Assembly (NCBI GenBank): GCA_009784425.1
Contig: WRBR01000010.1
Coordinates: 1-32,757, forward strand
Length of the DNA: 32,757 nucleotides
Direction: 5' to 3'
Origin: Coriobacteriia bacterium
GTDB lineage: Bacteria; Actinomycetota; Coriobacteriia; Coriobacteriales; UBA8131
Every line of letters starts with the position of its first letter. Positions within the stretch are counted from its first letter, which is position 1. The notes below the pieces were generated by a model. It was not told the DNA's origin, did no database searches, and saw only the letters and a list, made by a program, of their open reading frames with translations. Positions 1 through 6,191 of the stretch are shown piece by piece. A program made the translations under genes and the position numbers.

Positions 1-2
1 CT

Positions 3-449
3 GTTGAAAAAAGCATCGCAGAGTGGAATGAATTCTGTGCTGCAGGTTTTGATCCACAGTTTGGTTTGTCGCCAGAACACTTAAAGCCAATTAACTCACC
101 ACCTTTCTATGGCATTAGAAACCACCCACAGATTATTGCCCTCAGCGGCGGTTTGGAAGTAAACGATCATTATCAGGCACTTGATGTGGATAACAATCCC
201 ATTACAGGTCTTTATGCAGCAGGTACCGGTTGTGGTGGTAGCCTGGTGGGTTCTCTTGACTGGCAGATGCATACTTCAGTATCGATTGGTAATTGTCAGA
301 CGTCAGGTCGCTATGCAGCAATCCATGCAATAACGGGAGGGCATACACCATCAAATCCAGGTAAATGGGATGAAGTGAAGCACCTCTACTCGCATTTGCC
401 TGCGGATAAGACCTTCTGGGATGATGACGAAGACGAAGACGAATCATAA
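3..449 (+). CDS. FAD-dependent fumarate-reductase/urocanate-reductase-like flavoprotein, C-terminal part
   Basis: The gene enters from the left edge, and the frame is open from base 3. The visible 148 residues are the C-terminal end of a large FAD-binding reductase. The key stretch is ITGLYAAGTGCGG near window residues 67-79, which matches the closing FAD-contacting segment of flavocytochrome c/fumarate reductase family proteins (consensus GLYAAG...GG). It is followed by a small-residue helix region and an acidic tail (DDDEDEDES). The substrate cannot be told from this end. In Coriobacteriia, such flavoproteins reduce fumarate-like, urocanate-like or xenobiotic acceptors and take electrons from a membrane cytochrome. 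A multiheme cytochrome gene starts 62 bases downstream in the same direction, so the two probably form one reductase system. The family call is firm; the specific reaction is open. Confidence 0.85.
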   Translation, partial: VEKSIAEWNEFCAAGFDPQFGLSPEHLKPINSPPFYGIRNHPQIIALSGGLEVNDHYQALDVDNNPITGLYAAGTGCGGSLVGSLDWQMHTSVSIGNCQTSGRYAAIHAITGGHTPSNPGKWDEVKHLYSHLPADKTFWDDDEDEDES

Positions 450-511
450 GATCAAAAGAAGCTAGAGTTTTTATAGTATCACTCTGTTGGGCGTTGCGCG
501 AAAGGTTGACT

Positions 512-1240
512 ATGAGCAAGGAAGTTGAGAATGTAGAAAATGCCCCTGAGGAAACACCCGAAGAAGCAAAAGAATCTAGCAAAGCAACAGAAAAACCCAA
601 GAAGAAAGGTAAAGCTCGGTCAATCATTCTGGTCGTTGTGATTGTGTTGGTGCTCTTGTTCGGCGGAGCTGGTGTTGTGTATGCCACCCAGCACGATAAT
701 CCAGAATTCTGCAATGCCATCTGCCACACTCCAATGGATCCCTACGTCCACAGCTGGCAAGACGGAACCTCTGTTAATGCCCTGCAAGCGGATATTGAGC
801 ATCCTTTGAGCATAACCATTCATCGTAACAGCGAAGAGGCACTCGTCTGCGTTTCTTGCCATACCGATGGCCTGGATATTCAGATAAGTGAGGGACTTTC
901 CTGGATTACCAGCAGCTATCCTCAGCCGCTTAATCCGCTGGTTATGACGATTAGAGAGCCCAATGGCCCTCACCAGAGGAGCGGTGTTGAGACCTGCCTG
1001 AGCGGTGGATGTCACGAGGGCATTCTCACGCTTGAGGATTTGAAGAAGTCAACTGCGCATCACGAGCGTAACGTACACGACTCCCACATTGGAGCTCAGG
1101 ACTGCACAACCTGCCACCAGGTGCACAGACAGAGCGTTTCATTCTGCACCCAGTGTCACTCTGATGCCCCCCTGCCCAATGGCTGGCTGACCTATATTGA
1201 GCAGCAGAGGCAGATCAAGGAAGCTCAGAGCGCTGAGTAG
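512..1240 (+). CDS. membrane-anchored pentaheme c-type cytochrome, NrfH/NapC-like
   Basis: This 242-residue protein has a charged Lys/Glu-rich N-terminus (about residues 1-35), one strong membrane anchor (about 36-60, IILVVVIVLVLLFGG) and an extracytoplasmic domain with five haem-binding motifs. Three are canonical CXXCH (CVSCH, CTTCH, CTQCH). The first is CNAICH (CX3CH) and the third is CLSGGCH (CX4CH). The likely role is to pass electrons from menaquinol to the upstream flavoprotein, as in NrfH-type and Cgr1-type cytochromes. The ATG at 512 is chosen over a TTG at 494 because AAAGG lies six bases before it. Tandem hairpins follow the stop codon, closing a two-gene unit with the flavoprotein. 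The cytochrome assignment is firm; partnership with the upstream gene is inferred from adjacency. Confidence 0.85.
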   Translation: MSKEVENVENAPEETPEEAKESSKATEKPKKKGKARSIILVVVIVLVLLFGGAGVVYATQHDNPEFCNAICHTPMDPYVHSWQDGTSVNALQADIEHPLSITIHRNSEEALVCVSCHTDGLDIQISEGLSWITSSYPQPLNPLVMTIREPNGPHQRSGVETCLSGGCHEGILTLEDLKKSTAHHERNVHDSHIGAQDCTTCHQVHRQSVSFCTQCHSDAPLPNGWLTYIEQQRQIKEAQSAE

Positions 1241-1252
1241 CTGCATTGAGCT

Positions 1253-1310
1253 GTCTTAACTGTTAAGACTGGCATGCCGACGACTACCCTGAAGTCGTTG
1301 GCATGCTTTG
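1253..1310 (+). terminator. tandem hairpins, probable terminator after the cytochrome gene
   Basis: Two stems lie back to back. A short one pairs GTCTTAA (1253-1259) with TTAAGAC (1263-1269). A longer one pairs 1272-1285 with 1293-1306, 14 bp with one G-U pair, and is followed by TTTGTTCT. The position just after the cytochrome stop codon fits Rho-independent termination. Confidence 0.6.
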
Positions 1311-1403
1311 TTCTGTAGTAACACATGCAGCTCACCGTTCGTTGTTGTTTTCCGTCCCTTTTATTCTGTCTGCTCTCAGCAGACCAACTGCTATTTGTTG
1401 TGT

Positions 1404-1462
1404 GAGACGATACGTCTATCGTCTCAATACTTTGTGCTAAAGACTTGGAGTTTCGCTATACT
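1404..1462 (+). promoter_or_regulatory. 9-bp palindrome and -10-like box before the ion-channel gene
   Basis: GAGACGATA (1404-1412) and TATCGTCTC (1417-1425) form a perfect 9-bp inverted repeat with a four-base loop. A TATACT box lies at 1457-1462; the -35 is poor. The palindrome could be an operator or a hairpin in the leader. The -10 box lies downstream of a possible TTG start at 1445, which argues for the later start of the channel gene. Confidence 0.35.
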
Positions 1463-1489
1463 AATCTGGCTCAACACCTAAGAAAAGAA

Positions 1490-3397
1490 ATGATGACTAT
1501 CATGCAGAGAGAAAAAGTATCACTGAGAGCTCGTTGGAGCTATTGGTTTGATGGTTGGATGTCGCGCGGCACGGGCGCTATCATGGGCCTGCTGGCAATC
1601 ACCACAGCACTGTTTGTTGTTGTGCTTGGTGGAATTGCGTGGCTTGTTAAGTTGTTAATCGATCCAAACTCTGCGGCTCCGGATGCCGGACAAACACCTT
1701 GGGAGTATCTGTGGATTACCCTGATGCGCACGCTTGATGCCAGCAGTGTGGCTGGTGACGACGGCTGGTGGTTCCGCTTGCTGATGCTCCTGGCTACGAT
1801 AGGTGGCTTGGTAATTGTTGCCAGCCTCATCGGTATCATCGCGGGTGCTTTTAACGCCAAAGTTGCCCAGTTGCGCCTGGGGCGCTCAAAAGTTCTTGAG
1901 CGCGAGCATACACTTATCCTTGGTTGGAACAACAAGATATTCACCATTGTAAGAGAGCTTGCGGTTGCCAACGAATCGCGTGGGCGTACTGCTATTGTCA
2001 TCTTGGCCAATCAAGATAAGGTAGAGATGGAAGAAGCTATACATGCAGCAGTACCTCAGCTAGGAAACACAAAACTCGTCTGTAGAACTGGCGACCCAAA
2101 GCTTGCGCGCGACATAGAGATAGGAAACCCTCAATTTGCCCGAAGCATCATCTTGTTGGCTCCAAGTGAAGTGGATGAACCAGATAACGAAGTCATAAAG
2201 TCTGCCCTGGCGCTCACCAATCAAACTGAATGCTTGGCTTGCAACAAGAATATAGTTGCCGAGTTGCTGAATGAAGCAAACCTCAGTGTTGCACAGCTTG
2301 CGGGCCAAAACACTATCGACTGGATCACGGGGCAGGATTTTATCGATCGAATCATAGCTCAAAGCTGCAGGCAGTCAGGGCTCTCTGTTGTGTACCGGGA
2401 GCTGTTAGCGTTTGAAGGACACGAGTTCTACTTTACCAACCAGCCGTCGTTAGTTGGTAAAACCTTCTTTGAAGCACAGCTGGCTTTTGCCACATCCACT
2501 TTGGTTGGGATTGTCTCTGAGGGTGTTGTGCTCGTTAATCCTCCCGCCACAACCGTCATCAATGAAGGCGAGGATCTTATTGTCATTGCAGAAGATGACA
2601 GCACAATTTCTATTGCAGATCCTGCAGTATTTGACGATACAGGCATTAATATCCAAAAGCGAGCACCTCTGACCCCTGAGCATGTGGCAATCCTTGGAGG
2701 AAACCGTGGGCTCAACAGGATTCTCTCTGAGCTGAACGACTATGTGGCAGCTGGCTCGAGCGTTCGCCTGGTGACTGATGTCAAGATTCCGGATTTGCCC
2801 TCGCTAAATAATCTAGCCATTGAGATGATTTCTCTCGATCCAACACAACACAGCACGCTTGAACAGCTTGGTCTGGACAGCACGGAGCATATCATTGTAA
2901 TCCCTGACAAAGATACCTATCCGCCAGCAAAAGCAGACGACCGCACCCTTGTGATTCTGCTTATGCTGCGCGATTTAGAGCTGAAACAGGGAGTGCAGCT
3001 TGCTATTGTGAGCGAGATGCTCGATGACGCAAACCGCGAACTTGCAGAGATCACCGAAGCAGACGACTTCATTGTCAGCGACCAACTGGTTGCCCTAGCG
3101 CTAGCCCAGGTTTCTGAAGACCAACAGATTAAGAGGCTTTATGACGTGTTGTTTACTGCAGAGGGCAGCGAGATATATCTGCGCCCTGCCGAAAACTACG
3201 TCAAACTGGGTGTAGAAGTGAGCTTTGCCACCACTCTTGAGGCTGCGCGACGCTGCGAAGAAACAGCAATCGGATACCGCCTGGGCAAATATTCAAATCA
3301 AGCAGACAAACACTACGGAGTGCAAATCAATCCTCCCAAAGCAGAGCCACTGGTTTTTCAACCTGGGGACAGCATTATCGTCTTAGCAGAAGATTAG
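1490..3397 (+). CDS. CASTOR/POLLUX-type ion channel protein with RCK/TrkA-N-like domains
   Basis: About 635 residues. Two hydrophobic helices (about residues 26-55 and 95-125) flank a pore-helix-like segment (WEYLWITLMRTLD, about 65-85). This is followed by HTLILGWNNKIFTIVREL near residue 140, the opening of the first RCK-type nucleotide-binding fold and a hallmark of CASTOR/POLLUX/SYM8 channels. A second fold begins around LTPEHVAILGGNRG (near residue 405). In plants these are nuclear-envelope cation channels of symbiosis signalling; bacterial homologues are thought to be membrane cation channels gated by ligands of the RCK domains. Transported ion and ligand are not visible here. The ATG at 1490 is preferred to the TTG at 1445 because a TATACT box lies between them; ATGs at 1493 and 1502 are also possible. 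The gene stands alone. Confidence 0.8.
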   Translation: MMTIMQREKVSLRARWSYWFDGWMSRGTGAIMGLLAITTALFVVVLGGIAWLVKLLIDPNSAAPDAGQTPWEYLWITLMRTLDASSVAGDDGWWFRLLMLLATIGGLVIVASLIGIIAGAFNAKVAQLRLGRSKVLEREHTLILGWNNKIFTIVRELAVANESRGRTAIVILANQDKVEMEEAIHAAVPQLGNTKLVCRTGDPKLARDIEIGNPQFARSIILLAPSEVDEPDNEVIKSALALTNQTECLACNKNIVAELLNEANLSVAQLAGQNTIDWITGQDFIDRIIAQSCRQSGLSVVYRELLAFEGHEFYFTNQPSLVGKTFFEAQLAFATSTLVGIVSEGVVLVNPPATTVINEGEDLIVIAEDDSTISIADPAVFDDTGINIQKRAPLTPEHVAILGGNRGLNRILSELNDYVAAGSSVRLVTDVKIPDLPSLNNLAIEMISLDPTQHSTLEQLGLDSTEHIIVIPDKDTYPPAKADDRTLVILLMLRDLELKQGVQLAIVSEMLDDANRELAEITEADDFIVSDQLVALALAQVSEDQQIKRLYDVLFTAEGSEIYLRPAENYVKLGVEVSFATTLEAARRCEETAIGYRLGKYSNQADKHYGVQINPPKAEPLVFQPGDSIIVLAED

Positions 3398-3432
3398 ATG
3401 GTCTGTTTCAAGTAGAGCAGGAGAGTAGGACT

Positions 3433-3455
3433 AGGGGACAGTTCTCTTGTCCTCT
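3433..3455. repeat. short REP-like hairpin between convergent genes
   Basis: AGGGGACA and TGTCCTCT form an imperfect 8-bp inverted repeat around GTTCTCT. It sits between the channel gene and higA, which converge. The sequence resembles intergenic palindromes common in many anaerobes (GGGGACAG...TTGTCCC) and shares its GGGAC/GTCC signature with the larger repeats in this window. It may serve as a bidirectional terminator. Confidence 0.45.
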
Positions 3456-3467
3456 CAGCCCTGTAGA

Positions 3468-3773
3468 CTAGCTGGCAAGCGCCTCAATAAGGACGGGAAT
3501 ATCATCAATATGATGACCGTCTCTGTCAAAGGTTTTAAGTTGGTAAGTTGCTTCTAGTCTCAGCCAAAAATCAGGTGTTGTTCCGAGGGCTCTTGCCAAG
3601 AGAATTGCCATCTCTGGGCTAATCATTCGCTTTCCGTTAACTATTTCGGAGATAGCAGACTGGGGCTTGCCAATAGCCTTGGCCAGCCGATACTGCGATA
3701 TACCTAACGGTTCCAAAAACTCCTCTTTGAGAATCTCGCCGGGAGTTGAGATATATGAATTAGTGATAGTCAT
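3468..3773 (-). CDS. higA: HigA-family antitoxin (XRE helix-turn-helix)
   Basis: A 101-residue protein with the VapI/HigA pattern. TPGEILKEEFLEPLGISQYRLA is followed by a helix-turn-helix around KPQSAISEIVNGKR, then ISPEMAILLARALGTTPDFWLRLE, the family's standard C-terminal half. It should neutralise the HigB toxin and repress their shared promoter. The start at 3773 (MTITNSY) overlaps the last 14 bases of higB, as expected for a translationally coupled higBA operon with the toxin gene first. A longer reading from 3872 lies wholly inside higB and has no support. Confidence 0.88.
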   Translation of the reverse strand: MTITNSYISTPGEILKEEFLEPLGISQYRLAKAIGKPQSAISEIVNGKRMISPEMAILLARALGTTPDFWLRLEATYQLKTFDRDGHHIDDIPVLIEALAS

Positions 3774-4044
3774 CAAATTCAATCCTCTCTGCTCCGTTCG
3801 TAGTCCAAACAAAGCATAGCCGCCACTGCTTGTTAACTCGTATGCTGTGGCAACCTTTACGATTGCCTTCAAGCTTCTCTAAGCGATTGCCCGGAGGAAC
3901 TCTTAAATCGTTGATATCAGTAGCTGCATCGAGCAGTTGAAGCTTTCTGTACAGAGCCTTCCGTAAATCTGCCGGAACTCTTGAAGGTGTGTTGTTATCA
4001 GGATTATGCCAGAATAACTCAATGTCCTTGTCTTTAAATTCCAT
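3760..4044 (-). CDS. higB: HigB-family toxin (RelE-like mRNA interferase)
   Basis: A 94-residue protein of the HigB/RelE fold. The C-terminal half carries the family signature: a basic patch (RLEKLEGNRKGCHSIRVNKQWRLCFVW) followed by IEFDDYH. These toxins cleave mRNA at the ribosome when not bound by HigA. The gene is preceded by GAAAGG and transcribed from a near-consensus promoter in the 4074-4102 region. It is toxin-first and overlaps higA, the usual higBA order. The full length and intact signature suggest a functional toxin. Confidence 0.9.
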   Translation of the reverse strand: MEFKDKDIELFWHNPDNNTPSRVPADLRKALYRKLQLLDAATDINDLRVPPGNRLEKLEGNRKGCHSIRVNKQWRLCFVWTTNGAERIEFDDYH

Positions 4045-4072
4045 ATAAGCCTTTCATGCTTCCGTCAAGCAG

Positions 4073-4102
4073 AATACTACTGCGTAGCAGAAGTATTGTC
4101 AA
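4073..4102 (-). promoter_or_regulatory. higBA promoter with palindromic operator
   Basis: On the minus strand, TTGACA (4102-4097), a 17-base spacer and TAGTAT (4079-4074) form a strong sigma70-type promoter. The spacer and -10 coincide with an interrupted palindrome, on the plus strand AATACT-a-CTGC-gta-GCAG-a-AGTATT (4073-4097). That is a natural HigA operator for autorepression. Seen directly in sequence; binding is inferred. Confidence 0.65.
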
Positions 4103-4121
4103 GTGGGACAAGAGATGGGGG
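4080..4121. repeat. direct repeat, copy 1 (left of the PIN module)
   Basis: A 42-bp stretch starting CTGCGTAGCAGAAGT and ending GACAAGAGATGGGGG recurs at 5122-5163 with two mismatches. Copy 1 contains the -35 and most of the operator of higBA. Together the two copies bracket the RHH/PIN toxin-antitoxin genes. Confidence 0.85.
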
Positions 4122-4123
4122 GG

Positions 4124-4155
4124 TGAGACAGTGACCCATACGCCCCCATTGACTC
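4124..4155. repeat. REP-derived fragment before the RHH/PIN promoter
   Basis: After the G-run of the direct repeat come CCATACGCCCCCATTGACTC and flanking bases. TACGCCCCC adjoining TGACTC or its complement is also found just after the aquaporin gene, and AGTCAATGGGG appears at 5054-5064 and 5164-5174. It reads as debris of the window's repeat family. Confidence 0.4.
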
Positions 4156-4172
4156 AAGAGCTAAGACCACGG

Positions 4173-4230
4173 TTGACTTTTGAGAGCTTAGAGTAGATAA
4201 TACAGTAATACATAGAACAGTATTACAGTA
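4173..4230 (+). promoter_or_regulatory. promoter and likely operator of the RHH/PIN operon
   Basis: TTGACT (4173-4178), 17 bases, then GATAAT (4196-4201) gives a near-consensus promoter. Immediately downstream are three ACAGTA repeats (4202-4207, 4217-4222, 4225-4230) and an inverted pair GTAATA/TATTAC (4205-4210/4221-4226). Repeated short half-sites just after the -10 are typical of binding by ribbon-helix-helix antitoxins, so this is the likely autoregulatory operator. AGGAG at 4251-4255 sets the ATG at 4261. Confidence 0.6.
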
Positions 4231-4260
4231 TGGCACTGTTGTCAAGATAAAGGAGAAATA

Positions 4261-4587
4261 ATGGGGAGTTCTGATAGCATCGTAACAGCTAGAGTGCCCA
4301 GAGAAATCAGAGAGTTAGGGGATGCCGTCCTCAAGCGTATTGATTCAACCGTCACTGAGCTGGTTAATTCGGCTTTTGAATATGTAATCAAGACAGGTGA
4401 ATTGCCAAACAGCCAAGATCAATTCAACCCTGAAGAGAAGATAATTCGCAAGTTTTCCTCCTCAGACGAGAAAAGTATATTCTTGCTGAGTCTCAAGGAA
4501 ACAAGCCTGCCTGTATCCGAGGAGTATGTAAGCTTGTCAGCAAAAGACATCAAGTCTCTACGCCTTGCAGAAAGATACGAGGTGTAG
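4261..4587 (+). CDS. RelB/DinJ-like ribbon-helix-helix antitoxin
   Basis: A 108-residue protein with a short strand followed by two helices at the N-terminus (SIVTARVPREIRELGDAVLKRI, then TVTELVNSAFEYVIKTGELP). This is the pattern of RelB/DinJ-type DNA-binding antitoxins. The C-terminal half is charged and probably wraps around the toxin. It ends two bases before the PIN-domain gene, so the pair forms an operon behind a near-consensus promoter with repeated half-sites. The RHH assignment rests on pattern only; the partner gene strengthens it. Confidence 0.7.
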   Translation: MGSSDSIVTARVPREIRELGDAVLKRIDSTVTELVNSAFEYVIKTGELPNSQDQFNPEEKIIRKFSSSDEKSIFLLSLKETSLPVSEEYVSLSAKDIKSLRLAERYEV

Positions 4588-4589
4588 AT

Positions 4590-5081
4590 ATGAGGCTCCT
4601 GCTGGACACCAATATCTTGATTGACTACTTTGGCGAGCGACGTGAGTACTATCTTGACGCAGTAAGGCTTAGGATAGCCGTAAATTTTGGTGATGTGGAG
4701 CTCTGGGCAACCGCTAACTCCTTTACCGATGTGTTTTATATACTGCGCAAAGACCACGCAAGCAAATCTGTGCAAGATCTGTTTTTGGCTAACAAAGAAC
4801 TAATTAAAATCTGTTCAGTAACTTCGGATGATATTTTTGACTCGGCCGATGAAAAATGGCTTGACTATGAGGACTGCCTCATACATACCTGCGCCAAGAA
4901 AATCAAGGCAGATTACATCATCACCAGGGACATTGACGGGTTTTTGCAGTCTACTGTTTCTTGCGTAAGCCCAACGGAGTTCTTTATTGAACTAGAAGAA
5001 AAGCGCGGCATCAGCTACGCAGAGGTCTTCGCAGAAGTAGGTCATGCATTAGGAGTCAATGGGGGAGTCAAAGTGTCATAG
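4590..5081 (+). CDS. PIN-domain ribonuclease toxin (VapC-like)
   Basis: A 163-residue PIN-domain protein. Metal-binding acidic residues are recognisable: Asp6 in LLLDTNILIDYF, the acidic pair in DYEDCLIHTCAKK (about residues 92-104) and the Asp in IITRDIDGF (about 110-118). VapC-type toxins cut tRNA, rRNA or mRNA and are held inactive by the upstream antitoxin. The last residues (NGGVKVS) come from repeat DNA: the bases from 5049 onward read TTAGGAGTCAAT plus a G-run. The original 3' end may therefore have been replaced by a repeat insertion. Catalytic positions look intact, so the toxin is probably functional. Confidence 0.82.
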   Translation: MRLLLDTNILIDYFGERREYYLDAVRLRIAVNFGDVELWATANSFTDVFYILRKDHASKSVQDLFLANKELIKICSVTSDDIFDSADEKWLDYEDCLIHTCAKKIKADYIITRDIDGFLQSTVSCVSPTEFFIELEEKRGISYAEVFAEVGHALGVNGGVKVS

Positions 5082-5086
5082 TGGCC

Positions 5087-5119
5087 GGGTGTCAAAGGGG
5101 CCGTATAACTTTGACACCC
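5087..5119 (+). repeat. perfect 11-bp hairpin after the PIN toxin gene
   Basis: GGGTGTCAAAG (5087-5097) pairs perfectly with CTTTGACACCC (5109-5119) around an 11-base loop. It starts five bases after the PIN stop codon and may act as a terminator, though no T-run follows. The GTGTCAAA/TTTGACAC arms and nearby AGTCAATGGGG motifs suggest a member or fragment of the window's palindromic repeat family. Confidence 0.6.
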
Positions 5120-5121
5120 CT

Positions 5122-5163
5122 CTGCGTAGCAGAAGTGTTGTCATGTGGGACAAGAGATGGGGG
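5122..5163. repeat. direct repeat, copy 2 (right of the PIN module)
   Basis: This is the second copy of the 42-bp repeat at 4080-4121, with two mismatches. It keeps CTGC-GTA-GCAG of the higBA operator but lacks the left AATACT arm, so only part of the operator was duplicated. Confidence 0.85.
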
Positions 5164-5217
5164 AGTCAATGGGGATAGAGTCATTGTGCGGGTATCGCGA
5201 ATGGACATTACAGCGTT

Positions 5218-5260
5218 GTCTGCAAAATGCAGACCGTTGCGTATTACAGTGATTTATACT
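5218..5260 (+). promoter_or_regulatory. hairpin and -10-like box before the 5292 gene
   Basis: GTCTGCA (5218-5224) and TGCAGAC (5228-5234) form a perfect 7-bp stem with an AAA loop. TATACT follows at 5255-5260, about 30 bases before the GTG start. No clear -35 box is visible. The stem may be an operator for the downstream gene. Confidence 0.3.
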
Positions 5261-5291
5261 CTGTCTTTAACAAAGTCTTACAGGAGGTATC

Positions 5292-6074
5292 GTGATAGGG
5301 CTATTCAAACCTGCATGGATGAATAAGGATGAATTGAAAGCGCTAGAAGCTGTTCAGAAACTAAAGGACAAATCAAAACTAGCCGATGCAAGCGTCAAAG
5401 CACCACTTGAAAAAACACGGATTGCTGCGCGAGAGAAGCTGACGCAAATCGAGCAATCAGATCTGCTGGCAAGGCTGGCAACAGTCACAGATAACGCAAT
5501 CTACTCAGATTTCCTTAGCACAGCCTTTGTGGGACAGTCTGACCAGTTTCTTGGTGAGGTCTCAAAGAACATCTCATATGACTTTGCTGTTCGACGTTTT
5601 GCAATTAGAGAGATTGCAGACAAGACGGTCTTGAGAGAAGTTCAAACCTATTATGAGTCTTATCCGGACACTGCTCGCGCAAAGGATATTAGCAACAGTA
5701 TCAAGCTCAGGCAGCAGGAGTTGAAACGCCAAGCGAAAGAAAAGAGGGCCGAGGAGAGCCAACTTGTTTTTGAGGGAGTGCTGGATGCCTATTTAAACGA
5801 CCCCAACAACAAGCATGTTTGCGACCTGATCTACGCTTTAGATGATACACACGGCTTCAAAACTCGAAAAAGGGCGGCAACCGAGCTCATAGAAATCGCC
5901 AATACAACACCAGAGCTTATCATGCCAATCTGGGGTTGGATCAAAGCAAAGGTTGAAGCACCATGCCGGACATATGAAGCTCGACTTAATGAATTTGACC
6001 GCGAAGAAGCGGGCTTGCATGAAGAACAGAGCAGCGGGATTGGAATGTCGTTTCCTATGAAACCCAGAGCCTGA
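5292..6074 (+). CDS. hypothetical protein, helical, possibly with HEAT-like repeats
   Basis: This 260-residue protein is not recognised as a named family. It starts at GTG 5292, four bases after a perfect AGGAGG. It is rich in Lys, Glu and Ala and predicted almost entirely helical. The segment AVRRFAIREIADKTVLREV resembles the repeating AV..(A)V..I.D...L..I units of HEAT-like proteins, and a Lys/Glu-rich helix (QQELKRQAKEKRAEES) follows. No membrane segment, signal peptide or catalytic motif is seen. It lies directly after the toxin-antitoxin island and may belong to it. A distant relation to the HEAT-repeat protein at 30552 is possible but not shown by sequence identity. Confidence 0.6.
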   Translation: MIGLFKPAWMNKDELKALEAVQKLKDKSKLADASVKAPLEKTRIAAREKLTQIEQSDLLARLATVTDNAIYSDFLSTAFVGQSDQFLGEVSKNISYDFAVRRFAIREIADKTVLREVQTYYESYPDTARAKDISNSIKLRQQELKRQAKEKRAEESQLVFEGVLDAYLNDPNNKHVCDLIYALDDTHGFKTRKRAATELIEIANTTPELIMPIWGWIKAKVEAPCRTYEARLNEFDREEAGLHEEQSSGIGMSFPMKPRA

Positions 6075-6086
6075 TCTTGCTAAATT

Positions 6087-6102
6087 CGTCCCCAGTGACT
6101 CA
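6087..6102. repeat. REP remnant after the 5292 gene
   Basis: CGTCCCCAGTGACTCA matches CGTCCCCAGTGAGTCA at 23635-23650 in 15 of 16 positions. A second partial AGTGACTC follows at once. It is a degraded fragment of the repeat family between polA and pheS. Confidence 0.55.
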
Positions 6103-6134
6103 ACAGTGACTCCATGTGTCTTCTGCCTGAGAAC

Positions 6135-6184
6135 ACACCGTAACCCAACGGTGTCCATTCAAGTAGGCAAAACTGTGTTAGACT
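6135..6184 (+). promoter_or_regulatory. hairpin and -10-like box before the helicase gene
   Basis: ACACCGT (6135-6141) pairs with ACGGTGT (6148-6154). TAGACT at 6179-6184 lies only seven bases before the helicase ATG, and no Shine-Dalgarno sequence is present. This spacing is typical of leaderless actinobacterial transcripts, so translation may begin at the first base of the mRNA. The -35 region is not convincing. Confidence 0.35.
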
Positions 6185-6191
6185 CCTCTCT

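Noticed and set aside
4045-4260. tRNA or small RNA gene between the toxin-antitoxin modules
   Set aside because: The stretch is explained by two promoters, an operator palindrome and repeat fragments; no cloverleaf fold was seen.
5081-5326. 81-codon open frame after the PIN gene
   Set aside because: It runs through the hairpin, the direct repeat and the promoter region and overlaps the start of the next gene; no ribosome site.
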